A stretch of 64,000 nt of DNA. Origin: Anaerolineales bacterium (GTDB lineage: Bacteria; Chloroflexota; Anaerolineae; Anaerolineales; Villigracilaceae). The stretch is from assembly GCA_030680795.1 (NCBI GenBank), contig JAUXUL010000011.1:1-64000 (forward strand). Direction: 5' to 3'. The position numbers were made by a program, and so were the translations under genes. This document shows, one piece after another, positions 9,955 through 21,344 of this stretch; position 1 is the first letter of the stretch, and every line of letters begins with the position of its first letter. The notes under the pieces are model-generated. The model searched no databases. It worked only from the letters and a program-made list of their open reading frames with translations, and had not been told where the DNA came from.

Positions 9955-10319
9955 AATGAAGAGAATGAAAAGCAGTTATTCGGAGAATCTCAAAAACTGG
10001 AAACCTGCATCAACACGACACGCCGCCTACCTGCATTAGACGGAAAAACGCCACATGAATTCTCGTAGCAAAAGCATTGATTCGTTTCTTGCCTTCAGGA
10101 TACAACTGGCGCAAGCGCAATCTTCAACTGGTAAAGGGCAAAGTTACTTTTATCCGTTTGGTACGCAAAAGCGGCAGGATTACACTGGCAGGTGACGATA
10201 AATTCTTGGTTGGCAAGAAATACAAATGGCAGTACGTCCAAGCGGGCGTAAGTGTCCAACAAAAACAACTCGGTTTTTATTTGATGGGCAAATTGATCAA
10301 GTCGGTTGCCTATCCATAA
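9955..10319 (+). pseudogene. Decayed DDE transposase/integrase C-terminal remnant
   Basis: EENEKQLFGESQKLETCINTTRRLPALDGKTPHEFS*QKH*...(frameshift)...FLPSGYNWRKRNLQLVKGKVTFIRLVRKSGRITLAGDDKFLVGKKYKWQYVQAGV; two stops and a frameshift. Confidence 0.65.
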
Positions 10320-10408
10320 AACTGTAACCCAGGTTGTTGCAGCGCTTTGCATTAGAATCAGGTGTAACCAAGGTCATTACAGTCCGCAACTATTCACTAT
10401 TCACTTTC

Positions 10409-11671
10409 CTAATCCTTCCACTCCAACTCAAAATCACCGATGTAAACAGTATCACCTTCTTCAATGCCTTCTTCGCGCAGGGCATTATCCACGCCGAGTC
10501 TTTCCAGCAGTTTTTGGAATCTGCGCAGAGAGCCATCGTGTTCGAAATAGGTCATCTTTGCAGAACGTTCAATGGCCACGCCCGTGACGCGCCAGTTGCC
10601 GTCATCTTCACGTGTGATCTCGAATTGATTCGGGTCAACCTCAGGCCTGTAAACTGGCAGGGTTTCGTCCACTACTTCCACGGGTACGTCTGCCAGTTTT
10701 TGATACGCGGCGATCAAAATATCGCGTGTGTTCGTACGCGCCATTGCAGAGATCGTGACCAACTCCACTTCTTTCTTTTTGAAACTTGCTTTGATATTTT
10801 TCAAACGTTCCTGCACGTCGGGCTGGTCAATTTTATTGAGGGCCACGATCTGCGGTTTGGTGGCAAGTTTGGGGTCGAAGAGAGCCAGTTCGCTGTTGAT
10901 CTGGCTATAGTCTGCGAGCGGGTCTTCAGAGAGACCATCCAACATGTGAATGAGTACTCGCGTGCGTTGAATGTGACGCAGGAAGTCGTGACCTAGCCCT
11001 GCGCCTTCAGCCGCGCCTTCGATCAAGCCGGGGATATCCGCCATTACGACGGTTGTATCTTCGTCAATGTTTGCCACGCCGAGGTTTGGCTCAAGCGTTG
11101 TGAATGGATAATCGCCGATCTTCGGTTTGGCGTTCGTGAGCGCTGCCAGCAAAGTGGATTTGCCCGCGTTGGGCAAGCCGATGATGCCGATATCTGCTAT
11201 CAGCTTAAGTTCGAGGCGGATCTTTCTCTCTTCGTGTGGTTCGCCGCGCTCAGCTGTACGCGGAGCCTGATTGCGTGAAGTGGCGTAATGCTGGTTACCG
11301 AGTCCGCCGCGCCCGCCTTCGCATACCAAAAGCTGCTGGCCAGGTGTGGTTAGATCGCCAAGCAGGTCGCCTGTTTCTGCGTCGTAAAGCACCGTCCCAG
11401 GCGGCACATGTACGATGCGGTCTTTTCCGCTGCGTCCTGTCTTTTCTGAGCCCCCGCCATTTTTGCCATCGTCCGCCGCGAATTTCTCGTTCTGTCGAAA
11501 TGCGGAAAGTGTATTGAGCGTAGCTTTCACTTCAAAGATGAGATTACCGCCCCTGCCGCCATCGCCGCCATCGGGGCCGCCAAGCGGCACAAATTTCTCG
11601 CGGCGGAAATGCACCATGCCGTCGCCGCCCTTGCCTGATCTTACGTGAATATTTACATGATCTATGAACAT
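10409..11671 (-). CDS. obgE: GTPase Obg/CgtA
   Basis: MFIDHVNIHVRSGKGGDGMVHFRREKFVPLGGPDGGDGGRGG; GLPNAGKSTLL; C-terminal OCT domain. Start likely 11671. Confidence 0.95.
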   Translation of the reverse strand: MFIDHVNIHVRSGKGGDGMVHFRREKFVPLGGPDGGDGGRGGNLIFEVKATLNTLSAFRQNEKFAADDGKNGGGSEKTGRSGKDRIVHVPPGTVLYDAETGDLLGDLTTPGQQLLVCEGGRGGLGNQHYATSRNQAPRTAERGEPHEERKIRLELKLIADIGIIGLPNAGKSTLLAALTNAKPKIGDYPFTTLEPNLGVANIDEDTTVVMADIPGLIEGAAEGAGLGHDFLRHIQRTRVLIHMLDGLSEDPLADYSQINSELALFDPKLATKPQIVALNKIDQPDVQERLKNIKASFKKKEVELVTISAMARTNTRDILIAAYQKLADVPVEVVDETLPVYRPEVDPNQFEITREDDGNWRVTGVAIERSAKMTYFEHDGSLRRFQKLLERLGVDNALREEGIEEGDTVYIGDFELEWKD

Positions 11672-11812
11672 GCCTCCATTATAACGTGCGCCTCTCCCAT
11701 CCTCCCCCAAATCCGCAAGGCAAAAAAATCTATTACACAAGTAAGCAGGCAGCACAAAAAGAAGTCGGATGATTTTGATCACCCGACTCCCTAATCACTA
11801 ATCCCTGCTCTT

Positions 11813-13135
11813 TTACTTCTTCTTCCCAAACTTCTTCATCAAAATATCCTGTAACGTCGGTTGACCGATCTCCTGCAACTCATACCTCACGCGCTGATAC
11901 GGCTTCTCGATCTTCATCACGCGCGACAGGTCAATGGGTGTGCCGATGATGACCAGATCCACATCGGAGTTGTTGATCGTCTCTTCGAGGTCTTTCGTCT
12001 GCGCATCGCCGTAACCCATCGCTGGCAAAATAGGACCAGTCTTTGGATACTTCACGTATGTCGCTGCGATGGACCTAACTGCAAATTGACGCGGATCAAC
12101 AATTTCTTTTGCGCCGAATCGTCGGGCGGCGATATATCCAGCGCCATAAGCCATCTCACCGTGAGTCAGAGTCGGGCCGTCTTCGATCACCAACACACGC
12201 TTGCCGCGAATCGCAGCGGGGTCATCCACAAAGAGCGGGGAGGCGGCTTCGATCTGGATCGCAGTCGGATTCAACTTGCGCAGTGACTCGCGCAGTTTGA
12301 TCACATTCTCCGCATCCGCCGTATCCACTTTGTTGATCACGATCACATCCGCCATACGCACGTTTGTTTCGCCGGGATAATAAGTTGATTCATGTCCGGG
12401 GCGATGCGGATCAGCCACCACGATTTGCAGATCGGGGATATAGAACGGGAAATCATTGTTGCCGCCGTCCCATAAAATGATATCCACTTCTGCCTCGGCC
12501 TTACGGATGATCTTCTCATAGTCCACGCCCGCGTACACGATCACGCCGTTATCGAGATGTGGTTCGTATTCCTCGCGCTCTTCGATTGTGCAATCGTATT
12601 CATCGAGGTCGTCATAATTTTCGTAGCGTTGAACTTCCTGCGCCACGAGATTTCCATAAGGCATCGGGTGACGAATAGCCGCGACTTTATATCCCATTTC
12701 TCTGAGGATCAAAGACACGCGCCTCGTTGTCTGACTTTTGCCTGATCCCGTCCGAACGGCGCTGATCGAAACGACAGGCTTGTTCGACTTCACCTGGGTA
12801 TATTTCGTACCCATCAAGCGGAAGTCTGCGCCCGCCGCATTGACCATGCTGGCTTTGTGCATCACATATTCATGCGGTACGTCGCTATATGAGAATATAA
12901 CCTGATGCGCGCCATGCTTCTTGATCAGATCGAGTAATTCTTCCTCGGCATGGATCGGAATACCTTTCGGATATAGATTGCCTGCGAGTTCTGTTGGATA
13001 CAAGCGGCCTTCGATATCAGGGATCTGGGTCGCCGTGAACGCCACGACCTCATAATCCTTGTTCCCGCGGAAGAACGTGTTGAAGTTATGAAAGTCACGT
13101 CCAGCCGCACCCATGATGATGGTTTTGATTGGCAT
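11813..13135 (-). CDS. Predicted GTPase related to cyclic 2,3-diphosphoglycerate synthetase (COG2403-like)
   Basis: MGAAGRDFHNFNTFFRGNKDYEVVAFTATQIPDIEGRLYPTELAG; RTGSGKSQTTRRV. Confidence 0.75.
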   Translation of the reverse strand: MPIKTIIMGAAGRDFHNFNTFFRGNKDYEVVAFTATQIPDIEGRLYPTELAGNLYPKGIPIHAEEELLDLIKKHGAHQVIFSYSDVPHEYVMHKASMVNAAGADFRLMGTKYTQVKSNKPVVSISAVRTGSGKSQTTRRVSLILREMGYKVAAIRHPMPYGNLVAQEVQRYENYDDLDEYDCTIEEREEYEPHLDNGVIVYAGVDYEKIIRKAEAEVDIILWDGGNNDFPFYIPDLQIVVADPHRPGHESTYYPGETNVRMADVIVINKVDTADAENVIKLRESLRKLNPTAIQIEAASPLFVDDPAAIRGKRVLVIEDGPTLTHGEMAYGAGYIAARRFGAKEIVDPRQFAVRSIAATYVKYPKTGPILPAMGYGDAQTKDLEETINNSDVDLVIIGTPIDLSRVMKIEKPYQRVRYELQEIGQPTLQDILMKKFGKKK

Positions 13136-13458
13136 AGTTATTCTCCTAGTTCCAAGTCACACTGAGGACAGTGTCCGAGAGTCTCCGCTTTGGTTTTGAG
13201 CCTCTACGTTTTTACTCAGTACGACAATTACATTTGGTTGGATGTCGTTGCGACGAAGCAATCCCCGTTTATAGGAGATTGCTTCGCCAAAGAACGGCTG
13301 GCAATGACATGGCATAAATTGATTATTAAGAAAACAGGCTACGAAGTGCCGCATAAATGACTAACCCAGAGTGATGATAATTACTCGCAATTTTTTCCAG
13401 CAAGTTTAATATTTTATGCGATAAGCGGTAAACGTATATAGAACGTTTAGCCTGTTTT

Positions 13459-15276
13459 TTACATGACCTCTGGCGCTTGGATATCCAATAAGCGGAGCGC
13501 GTTCTCGATCGTCTGTTTCGCCGCCATCACCAATTGCAAACGGGCGTTTTGTATTTTTTCATCTTCTGTCTGCAACACATTGACCGCATGATAGAAAGAA
13601 TGGAATATATTTGCCAGATCATATGCATACGCCGCCATCACCAGCGGACGATATTCATTCGCGGCCTGTTCCACTGTCTGCGGGAAGCGTGAGATCAACT
13701 CGATCAACTCGATTTCGTGTTTGGTTAATTCATAATCGAAAGACGTGCTTACCTGTGTACCTGCTACTTGTTTACCGGCTTTTTTCAATATCGAATTTGC
13801 CCGCACATACGCATTCTGAATATATGGTCCCGTTCTGCCATCAAAGGATAACGCTTCATTGATGTCAAAGACAATGTCCTTGTTGTTATCCACCGAAAGC
13901 ATGGAGTAGACCAGCGCACCCAAACCGATCTGATTAGCGATCTTCTCGCGTTCACTTGCAGGGATATCTCCGCTTTTTTGAGATTCAACTGCCAGCACGC
14001 GTCTCACGGCTTCATCCGCTACATCTTTGAACAGCACCACCCGTCCCCGCCGCGCGGACATGGCTCCCTCGGGCAGGCTTACAAAGCCATAGCCCAGGTG
14101 ATAGCACTTCCCTGCCTGTGGGAAGCCCCACAATTTGAGAATGGCAAAGGCTTGTTGCAAATGCAGTGACTGACGCACATCTACGACATAGATCGAGCGA
14201 TCCACATGATATTGATCGAATTTCATTTTGGCTAAAGCAAGGTCTTTTGTTAGATAAAGTGTCGTGCCATCTGAGCGCAGAAGAACATTTGTGCGATACT
14301 TCTCTTTGGTGAGGCCAAGTTTTTCATCAATCTTCACAATGACCGCGCCGCCTTGCGGACGTTCATCAGTGGCTATATCCTTTGCAATCAGCTCATCCAC
14401 AATCGTTTTGGATGCTTCGTCCACTTCACTTTCGTAGAACCACACATCCATTTTCACGTCGAGCATGTGCAGCACAGCACGCAGTTCTTCCAAACTCCAC
14501 TCACGTGTCGTGCGCCATAACTCACGCACATATGTATCGCCTGTGTCCCATCTGCGATACATCTCGCGCCGCTCGGCATCATACGCTTCGCGCTGGGCAG
14601 TTTGTTCAGGCGTTTCGTTTTCCTGCTTTTCAAGCATGGACGTGGCTTCCACATAAAGGTTCGCCAACCATTGACCACGCTCATGCACGCCTTCAGGTTC
14701 CTGCCCCTTGTATAGCTTGTCATAGATCCACATCACGGTGATGACGCCGAGTCCCAGGTCGCCGGGGTACGAAGCGCGGATTGTTTCAAAACCCGCGAAC
14801 TCCACCAATCTGGCAAGAACTTCACCTAAAATTGTATTGCGCGCATGTCCAATATGGAATGAATGATGTGTGTTTGGCTGGGCATATTCGACCATGACCC
14901 GCTCATTTTTTTTCGCACCCCGCCCAAAGTCTGCGCGAGAGGCGAGCACTTCTTCCATAACCCGACGCGCATATTCAGCAGTCGAATAATATAGATTGAG
15001 ATAACCTTTGACCGCGTCAATGCGGCTGATCCCAGCCACGCTTCCGATCTGCGCCTTGACCAGCTCGGCAATTTCCTGGGCACGCTGCGGCACTGGGGCT
15101 TTGCTCCCCCTGCCAGCGCGCGCTTCATTGGCGGCGGTTTGGAAGAAGGCTGTGGCTAAACCCCATTCGCCCGAAAAAGGGATGGGTTGCCATTTAAGTT
15201 CAGCCAGGGGAATATCATTGGCCGTGCAGAACTCTTTTATTTTTGTTTCGATAAGCTGCTGTTCTTTTTCAAACAT
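13459..15276 (-). CDS. argS: Arginyl-tRNA synthetase
   Basis: VEYAQPNTHHSFHIGHARNTILGEVLARL (HIGH), GAMSARRGRVV, C-terminal anticodon-binding domain. Confidence 0.94.
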   Translation of the reverse strand: MFEKEQQLIETKIKEFCTANDIPLAELKWQPIPFSGEWGLATAFFQTAANEARAGRGSKAPVPQRAQEIAELVKAQIGSVAGISRIDAVKGYLNLYYSTAEYARRVMEEVLASRADFGRGAKKNERVMVEYAQPNTHHSFHIGHARNTILGEVLARLVEFAGFETIRASYPGDLGLGVITVMWIYDKLYKGQEPEGVHERGQWLANLYVEATSMLEKQENETPEQTAQREAYDAERREMYRRWDTGDTYVRELWRTTREWSLEELRAVLHMLDVKMDVWFYESEVDEASKTIVDELIAKDIATDERPQGGAVIVKIDEKLGLTKEKYRTNVLLRSDGTTLYLTKDLALAKMKFDQYHVDRSIYVVDVRQSLHLQQAFAILKLWGFPQAGKCYHLGYGFVSLPEGAMSARRGRVVLFKDVADEAVRRVLAVESQKSGDIPASEREKIANQIGLGALVYSMLSVDNNKDIVFDINEALSFDGRTGPYIQNAYVRANSILKKAGKQVAGTQVSTSFDYELTKHEIELIELISRFPQTVEQAANEYRPLVMAAYAYDLANIFHSFYHAVNVLQTEDEKIQNARLQLVMAAKQTIENALRLLDIQAPEVM

Positions 15277-15356
15277 ATGGGCGGGATTATATCAGGGTAA
15301 CAAAAGCGGGAGCGCCGAGTTGCCGGCGTTCCCGCTTTATTCTGTGAGTGATAAGA

Positions 15357-15731
15357 CTACGCGTCTGTCTTTTTAGTCGATGTCTTTTTGGTTGCTGTCT
15401 TTTTGGCTGCTGTCTTTCTAGGAGCCGCGACTTTCTTCTTCTTGGTCGCGGCTTCTTCAACCGGCGGGGCGGCAACAAAAGCGGCAAGGTGTTTCATCAA
15501 ACGGCCCTTGCGGCGGGATGCGTTGTTCTTATGGATCACGCCTTTTTCGGCGGCTTTATCCAATGCGCTGATAGCCTTCAAAACAGTTTCTTTAGTGTCA
15601 GGTTCGTTCTTTTCAAAAGCTGCGCGGGCGGTATTGACAGCAGTGCGGGCCGCACCACGGAAATTGCGGTTGTGTATGCGGCGTTTTTCATTCTGACGAT
15701 TGCGTTTGATCTGTGACTTAATGTTTGCCAA
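15357..15731 (-). CDS. rpsT: 30S ribosomal protein S20 with Lys/Ala/Thr-rich C-terminal tail
   Basis: MANIKSQIKRNRQNEKRRIHNRNFRGAARTAV...KGVIHKNNASRRKGRLMKHL. Confidence 0.92.
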   Translation of the reverse strand: MANIKSQIKRNRQNEKRRIHNRNFRGAARTAVNTARAAFEKNEPDTKETVLKAISALDKAAEKGVIHKNNASRRKGRLMKHLAAFVAAPPVEEAATKKKKVAAPRKTAAKKTATKKTSTKKTDA

Positions 15732-15830
15732 GGTTTTTCTCCAAAAATGACTTACTTTTCTTTATGACTGCGCTGTACGTGTGCGGTATGCAAGAGCGGT
15801 ATTTTACATGAGGGGTGTACATTTGTCCAG

Positions 15831-16622
15831 TTAATTGATCGGGGTAAATGTAACAGTTGGGAGTGTTGTGCCGGGTCCCGGCGGAATGGGAGTGCTGGTG
15901 GGTGGGCGCGTGGGTGTAGCTGTAACAAGGTTCGCCGGGACGACCAGCAATTGCCCAACCTGAATGGCATTTGGATTCGTGATGTTGTTTTCCTTGATGA
16001 TCTCGTCCGTGGTGCTATTGAAGAGTGCGGCAATGCCAGCCAGTGTATCGCCGGTTTGGATGATGTATTGCAGTTTGGTGCCGCGCGGCAGCCCGGGCGG
16101 GATGGGTGTTGCAGTGGGCAGTTCCATACCTGGGTTAGGCAGCAGAATGACCTGGCCAGGGTTGACAATGCCGGTCGCTGGGTCAACCCCTGCGGCAATA
16201 TCCGTGGTGGGGTCTATGCTATAGGGATTTAAGAGGTATATCAGCGCAATGCCATTATCTCCAAGGTTGAACTTTTCGACAATCAGGGCAAGATACTCTC
16301 CCTCTTGCACGGTGTAGTTGAAAGGTGTTGAGAAAGTTGCGGTGGGAGTAATTGTGTAGGTAGGCGTGACCGTTGGTGTTTCTGTGGGGGCGGAGGTGTT
16401 GGTAGGTGTGAAGGTCATCGTTGGGGTGGGTGTTTTAGTGGCAAAAAGCGCATTAATGGGTTTGCTTGGTCCCACCAGCCAAAAGATCAGCAATGCGATC
16501 CCTCCCAGTATAAATATGCCAGCGAGGATCGCAATAAGATTGGGGGCAAAGCGATTTTTGCGTTTGTGATACGGATTGAGCAAACCAGATGATGAAGATG
16601 AAATCGGAGGTCTGTTTTTCAT
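15831..16622 (-). CDS. LysM peptidoglycan-binding domain membrane protein
   Basis: TM helix, Thr/Pro-rich linker, YTVQEGEYLALIVEKFNLGDNGIALIYLLNPYSID and YIIQTGDTLAGIAALFNSTTDEIIKENNITNPNAIQVGQLLVVP. Confidence 0.85.
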   Translation of the reverse strand: MKNRPPISSSSSGLLNPYHKRKNRFAPNLIAILAGIFILGGIALLIFWLVGPSKPINALFATKTPTPTMTFTPTNTSAPTETPTVTPTYTITPTATFSTPFNYTVQEGEYLALIVEKFNLGDNGIALIYLLNPYSIDPTTDIAAGVDPATGIVNPGQVILLPNPGMELPTATPIPPGLPRGTKLQYIIQTGDTLAGIAALFNSTTDEIIKENNITNPNAIQVGQLLVVPANLVTATPTRPPTSTPIPPGPGTTLPTVTFTPIN

Positions 16623-16738
16623 GATCGTTTCCTTTTTACAAAGCGCTTTATCAGGAGGTTACCCATCCAACACAATGTAAAATAATTCTACCTGAAAAAT
16701 GATTGTTGTGTGCGCCAGGCGGTTGGAAACAAGTGCTG

Positions 16739-16822
16739 ATACACAGGTAAACAAGGAAACAGGTAAACAAGTTTGTACAACACTTGTCTACTTGTCTACT
16801 TGTCTACCTGTATACGTGTTCA
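16739..16822. repeat. Imperfect inverted/tandem repeat of (a)caggtaaacaag / cttgtctacttgtctacttgtctacctg
   Basis: caggtaaacaaggaaacaggtaaacaag paired with cttgtctacttgtctacttgtctacctg in an intergenic region. Confidence 0.6.
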
Positions 16823-16825
16823 CAT

Positions 16826-19702
16826 CTATCTCACATGCGCTTTTAAATATTTTCCCGTATAAGACTCTTTCACCTTCATCACCTGTTCAGGCGTACCTTC
16901 TGCGATCAATTCCCCGCCCCTGTCGCCGCCTTCGGGGCCGAGATCGATCAGCCAGTCTGCAATTTTGATGATGTCGAGATTATGCTCGATGATCACAACC
17001 GAGTTGCCTGTATCCACCAATCTCTGCAGGACCTCGATCAACTTGTGCACATCTGCTGCGTGCAGACCAACGGAGGGTTCATCCAAAACATAGAGGGTGC
17101 GGCCGGTTGCGCGCCGTGATAATTCCTTCGAGAGTTTTACACGCTGCGCTTCGCCGCCGGATAAAGTTGTCGCCGCCTGGCCAATTCGCACGTAACCAAG
17201 TCCCACTTCCTGCAGCAACTTTAATTTATTTTGCATTTGCGGGTAATTCTTGAACTCGCCCAGCGCATGGTCAACCGTCATATCCAATATGTCGGAGATC
17301 GAATATTTATCGCGGAACAAAACCTGCAAGGTCTCGCGGTTGAAGCGTTTGCCGTGGCAGACATCGCAAGGCACATACACATCGGGCAAAAATTGCATTT
17401 CGATGCGCAGCTCACCCTGCCCCTGACAGGCTTCACAGCGCCCGCCGTGCACGTTGAACGAGAAACGTCCGGGCTTGTATCCGCGCATTTTGCTTTCGGG
17501 TAACTCGGCGTATAACTTTCTGATTTCATCGAACAAGCCCGTGTATGTGCCAGGGTTTGAACGCGGCGTGCGGCCAATGGGGGCCTGGTCAATGTTGATG
17601 ATCTTATCGAGATGTTCGATGCCCTCGATCTTTTCATATTCACCCGGCTTAGTGCGCGCGAACATCAACTTCGCGGCCAGCGCGTTATACAAAATATCGC
17701 TCATCAAGGTGGACTTTCCTGAGCCGCTGACCCCCGTGATACAAATCAATTTTCCAAGCGGGATCGAGACATTAAGGCCCTTCAAATTATTTGCTGTCGC
17801 GTTGGTGACCGTTAGCGATTTGCCGTTTCCCGCCCGTCTCTTCTTCGGGACTTCAACCTGCATGCGCCCCGAGAGGTATGCCCCGGTCAATGACTTTGGG
17901 TGCGCCAAGATCTGCTTGGGTGTGCCTTCTGCAATGACCTGTCCACCATGTTCACCAGCGCCTGGCCCCAGGTCAATCACCCAATCTGCCTCGCGGATGG
18001 TTTCATTGTCATGTTCAACAACTAATACCGTATTGCCTAAATCGCGCAGGCCTTTGAGCGTTTCCAGTAATCTTGCATTGTCGCGTGGATGCAAACCAAT
18101 CGAAGGTTCATCCAATACATACAACACACCGACCAGGCGCGAGCCGACTTGAGTCGCGAGGCGGATACGCTGCGCCTCTCCGCCTGATAATGTTGTAGCC
18201 GAGCGATTCAATGTCAAATAATTCAAACCGACATTGACCAGGAAATTAAGTCGTTCGTGAATTTCTTTGATCACTCTTTCAGCGATCGTCTTCTGTTTTG
18301 AAGTCAGCGGAGAATTCTTGCCGGAGATTTTCTTGACCCATTCCAGGGTTGTTGACACAGGCCATGAATTTGCTTCCACAATATTGATGTCGTCGACAGT
18401 GACAGCCAGGGCGGCGGGATTAAGTCTTTTGCCCCCACAACTTGGGCATGGGCGGTCTGACATGAACTCGGAGATCTTCTCGCGGATATAATCCGAGTTT
18501 GTTTCTTTATAGCGCCTTTCCATGTTAGTGATCACGCCTTCAAAAGCGCGTGTGAATTTGAACTCATTGCCATTGGCACCCTGATAGGTCATCTGGATTT
18601 GCTTGTCACCCGTGCCGTACAAAACAATCTTCAATTGCTCTTTGGTTAACTCCTTTACGGGCTTGTCCAAGTCTATTTTAAATGCCTTTGATGTATTTAT
18701 CAGGCTTTGCCAGTAATAGCCGCCCTCCACTTTCGGTCCACTCCACTCCATGCTGATGATCGCCCCCTCATTCAGAGACAGGCCATCGTCAGGGATGATG
18801 CGAGCAGGGTCAATCTCCAGTTTCGAGCCCAGTCCCTGACAGTCCGGGCAGGCGCCTTGAGGTGTGTTGAAAGAGAAGGTGCGCGGCTCAATCTCTGCGA
18901 TGCTCACGCCATGTTCGGGGCAGGCGAGGTGCTCTGAAAATTGGATGTCATCTTTTTTATCTACGAGGTTTACGGTGATATAGCCTTCGCCAAACTTGAG
19001 CGCTGTCTCGACTGACTCTGTCAAACGAGTGCGGGCGGCTTTCTTTTCCTCTTTATCCTCATGTTTCGAAATGACCAGACGATCCACAACCGCCTCGATC
19101 GTGTGTTGTTTGTAGCGATCCAGTTCGATCTCGTCATCCAGCGACGAGACGCTTCCATCCACGCGCACGCGGGTGAAGCCGGCCTTGCGAATCTCTTCAA
19201 AGACTGCCTGATAGGTTCCTTTGCGGGCGCGCACCAACGGAGAAAGGATCAGCACACGCGTGCCATCGGGAAGTTTTTCGATCTTATCCACGATCTCCTG
19301 CGCCGATTGTTTGACCACTTCACGTCCGCAGACGGGGCAATGCGGAATGCCCGCGCGCGCAAATAGCAAACGCATGTAATCATAGATTTCGGTCACCGTT
19401 CCAACCGTCGAGCGCGGATTATGCGAGGTGGATTTCTGGTCAATTGAAACGGCGGGGGAGAGGCCGTCAATGTAATCCACATCGGGCTTGTCCATCTGGC
19501 CGATGAACTGGCGCGCATATGCCGAAAGAGACTCAACATAACGGCGCTGACCCTCGGCAAAGATCGTATCAAACGCAAGCGATGATTTGCCCGAACCCGA
19601 TAAGCCGGTGATGACTACAAATTTGTCGCGCGGAATTTCAACGGTAATATTTTTTAAATTGTGGACGCGCGCGCCCACGACGCGAATGACATTGGATGAC
19701 AT
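16826..19702 (-). CDS. uvrA: Excinuclease ABC subunit A
   Basis: [38 protein letters not shown]...LSGGEAQR(I/V)..., two ABC cassettes, CxxC zinc fingers. Confidence 0.97.
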   Translation of the reverse strand: MSSNVIRVVGARVHNLKNITVEIPRDKFVVITGLSGSGKSSLAFDTIFAEGQRRYVESLSAYARQFIGQMDKPDVDYIDGLSPAVSIDQKSTSHNPRSTVGTVTEIYDYMRLLFARAGIPHCPVCGREVVKQSAQEIVDKIEKLPDGTRVLILSPLVRARKGTYQAVFEEIRKAGFTRVRVDGSVSSLDDEIELDRYKQHTIEAVVDRLVISKHEDKEEKKAARTRLTESVETALKFGEGYITVNLVDKKDDIQFSEHLACPEHGVSIAEIEPRTFSFNTPQGACPDCQGLGSKLEIDPARIIPDDGLSLNEGAIISMEWSGPKVEGGYYWQSLINTSKAFKIDLDKPVKELTKEQLKIVLYGTGDKQIQMTYQGANGNEFKFTRAFEGVITNMERRYKETNSDYIREKISEFMSDRPCPSCGGKRLNPAALAVTVDDINIVEANSWPVSTTLEWVKKISGKNSPLTSKQKTIAERVIKEIHERLNFLVNVGLNYLTLNRSATTLSGGEAQRIRLATQVGSRLVGVLYVLDEPSIGLHPRDNARLLETLKGLRDLGNTVLVVEHDNETIREADWVIDLGPGAGEHGGQVIAEGTPKQILAHPKSLTGAYLSGRMQVEVPKKRRAGNGKSLTVTNATANNLKGLNVSIPLGKLICITGVSGSGKSTLMSDILYNALAAKLMFARTKPGEYEKIEGIEHLDKIINIDQAPIGRTPRSNPGTYTGLFDEIRKLYAELPESKMRGYKPGRFSFNVHGGRCEACQGQGELRIEMQFLPDVYVPCDVCHGKRFNRETLQVLFRDKYSISDILDMTVDHALGEFKNYPQMQNKLKLLQEVGLGYVRIGQAATTLSGGEAQRVKLSKELSRRATGRTLYVLDEPSVGLHAADVHKLIEVLQRLVDTGNSVVIIEHNLDIIKIADWLIDLGPEGGDRGGELIAEGTPEQVMKVKESYTGKYLKAHVR

Positions 19703-19910
19703 AATTCTCCTTGGGGATTATGCAATTGTAGCACAAATGTTTTATCTTTAACCGTTCTGCAGGTCACCCTCCAAGCGTGAGCTGCGGTGGAGATTAATTC
19801 TTTTCACCTTTCATAATTCACCCTTCATCCTTTAGTTCGCGTTATACTCGGTGCAACTTCTCAAATCCGGCGGGGTTTGATTTATTAACCCCGCCGGTAA
19901 GGTTTTCAAC

Positions 19911-20483
19911 TTGTCGGATTCGGAATACAACGAAGAGGAAGTCCTTGCCCGGGCTTCGCAGGGTGACCGTGACGCTTTTGGTCAACTGTATGAGCGTTAT
20001 TTGGAACGCATCTTCAATTATGTGTACTATCGCACAGGGAATGTTCATGATGCCGAGGATCTCACTGCGCGTGTATTCCAGCGGGCAATGAACCACATCA
20101 AAAACTATACAGATCGCGGCGTTCCATTTTCTGCCTGGTTGTACCGCATCGCCCACAACCTGGTGGCGAACTGGCACCGTGACAGAAGCCGCAAGCAGGA
20201 AATCCCGCTGGATGATCTGCCCATCCTCCCGACCAAAGGCGACCACCCGGAAAAAAACCTGGTGCGCTCACAGGAACAGGAAGCGCTGTTGCGAATGATC
20301 CGCAAATTGCCGCCCGAAAGACAGAACCTGCTGATCTTGAAATTTGTTGAAGACATGTCCAATGCAGAGATCGGCGCGATCATGAGTAGAAGTGAAGGAG
20401 CTGTGAAGAGTCTTTATCACCGTACGCTTCTGGCTCTGCGCGATCAATTGGAAGACCAAAATCTTAATCTTGAAGGAGAGTAA
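19911..20483 (+). CDS. RNA polymerase sigma factor, sigma-70/ECF family
   Basis: DRDAFGQLYERYLERIFNYVYYRTGNVHDAEDLTARVFQRA...RIAHNLVANWHRDRSR. Confidence 0.88.
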   Translation: MSDSEYNEEEVLARASQGDRDAFGQLYERYLERIFNYVYYRTGNVHDAEDLTARVFQRAMNHIKNYTDRGVPFSAWLYRIAHNLVANWHRDRSRKQEIPLDDLPILPTKGDHPEKNLVRSQEQEALLRMIRKLPPERQNLLILKFVEDMSNAEIGAIMSRSEGAVKSLYHRTLLALRDQLEDQNLNLEGE

Positions 20484-20486
20484 ACC

Positions 20487-21329
20487 ATGTTAAGAATTGT
20501 GACCGACAGCACCGCAGACGTCCTTCCCGAATGGGCAAAGGAATACGGAATTGATACGATCCCCATCAACATTTTGTTCGGGGAAAAATCGTATCTTCAA
20601 GGGGTGGAAATGGATAACGAGGGTTTCTACAAGCTGGTGGAGGAGAGCAAGCGCATCCCAAAAACATCCCAGCCATCGCCTCATCAATTTATTGAGTTTT
20701 ACCGCAAAGTGGCTCAAAAGGGCGATACGATCCTTTCCATTCATATTACTTCAATATTATCTGGCACGTATGCTTCTGCAGTTTCTGCTGCTGAAGAATT
20801 GAAGGGCGAATTTAATATTATCCCTGTCGATTCCGTTGTTGCCTCGCTTGCTGTTGGCCTAATGTGCCGTGAAGCGAGAAGGATGGAACGCGCCGGCAAA
20901 AGCGTCGATGAGATCGTTAAATATATTGAAAATATCAAACAAAGTATCCGAATCGTTCTAACTTTGGATACGCTTGAATATGCAAAAATGTCGGGGCGGG
21001 TCAAGACCCTGCAAGCCGCGCTGGCTTCTTTGCTTAATGTAAAACCGATTGCCATCCTGCGGAATGGCGATCTAAATATGGCGGAACGAGTTCGCACTCG
21101 CAAGGCGGCGTTGGACCGTATTATCCAAATCGGAAAAGAAGAGTTTGGTTCCAAGCCCATCTACCTCGGCGTGGTGCACGCTCGTGATATTAAATCGGGG
21201 CAGGCGTTGTTGGAAGACGCAAAAAGTCACTTCAATTGCAAGGAAACCCTGATCAGCGAACTTTCCATTTCTATTGCGGCAAACCTTGGTCCGGGCACGG
21301 TTGGGTTAATTCTTTACCCCGCAGAATAA
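20487..21329 (+). CDS. DegV family (fatty-acid-binding) protein
   Basis: RIVTDSTADVLPEWAKEYGIDTIPINILFGEKSYLQGVEM...SQPSPHQFIEFYR. Confidence 0.92.
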   Translation: MLRIVTDSTADVLPEWAKEYGIDTIPINILFGEKSYLQGVEMDNEGFYKLVEESKRIPKTSQPSPHQFIEFYRKVAQKGDTILSIHITSILSGTYASAVSAAEELKGEFNIIPVDSVVASLAVGLMCREARRMERAGKSVDEIVKYIENIKQSIRIVLTLDTLEYAKMSGRVKTLQAALASLLNVKPIAILRNGDLNMAERVRTRKAALDRIIQIGKEEFGSKPIYLGVVHARDIKSGQALLEDAKSHFNCKETLISELSISIAANLGPGTVGLILYPAE

Positions 21330-21344
21330 ACCACAAGGAATAGA

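Noticed and set aside
16739-16822. caggtaaacaag/cttgtctac repeats as a CRISPR array
   Set aside because: Units are too short (about 10-12 nt), without unique spacers and without cas genes.
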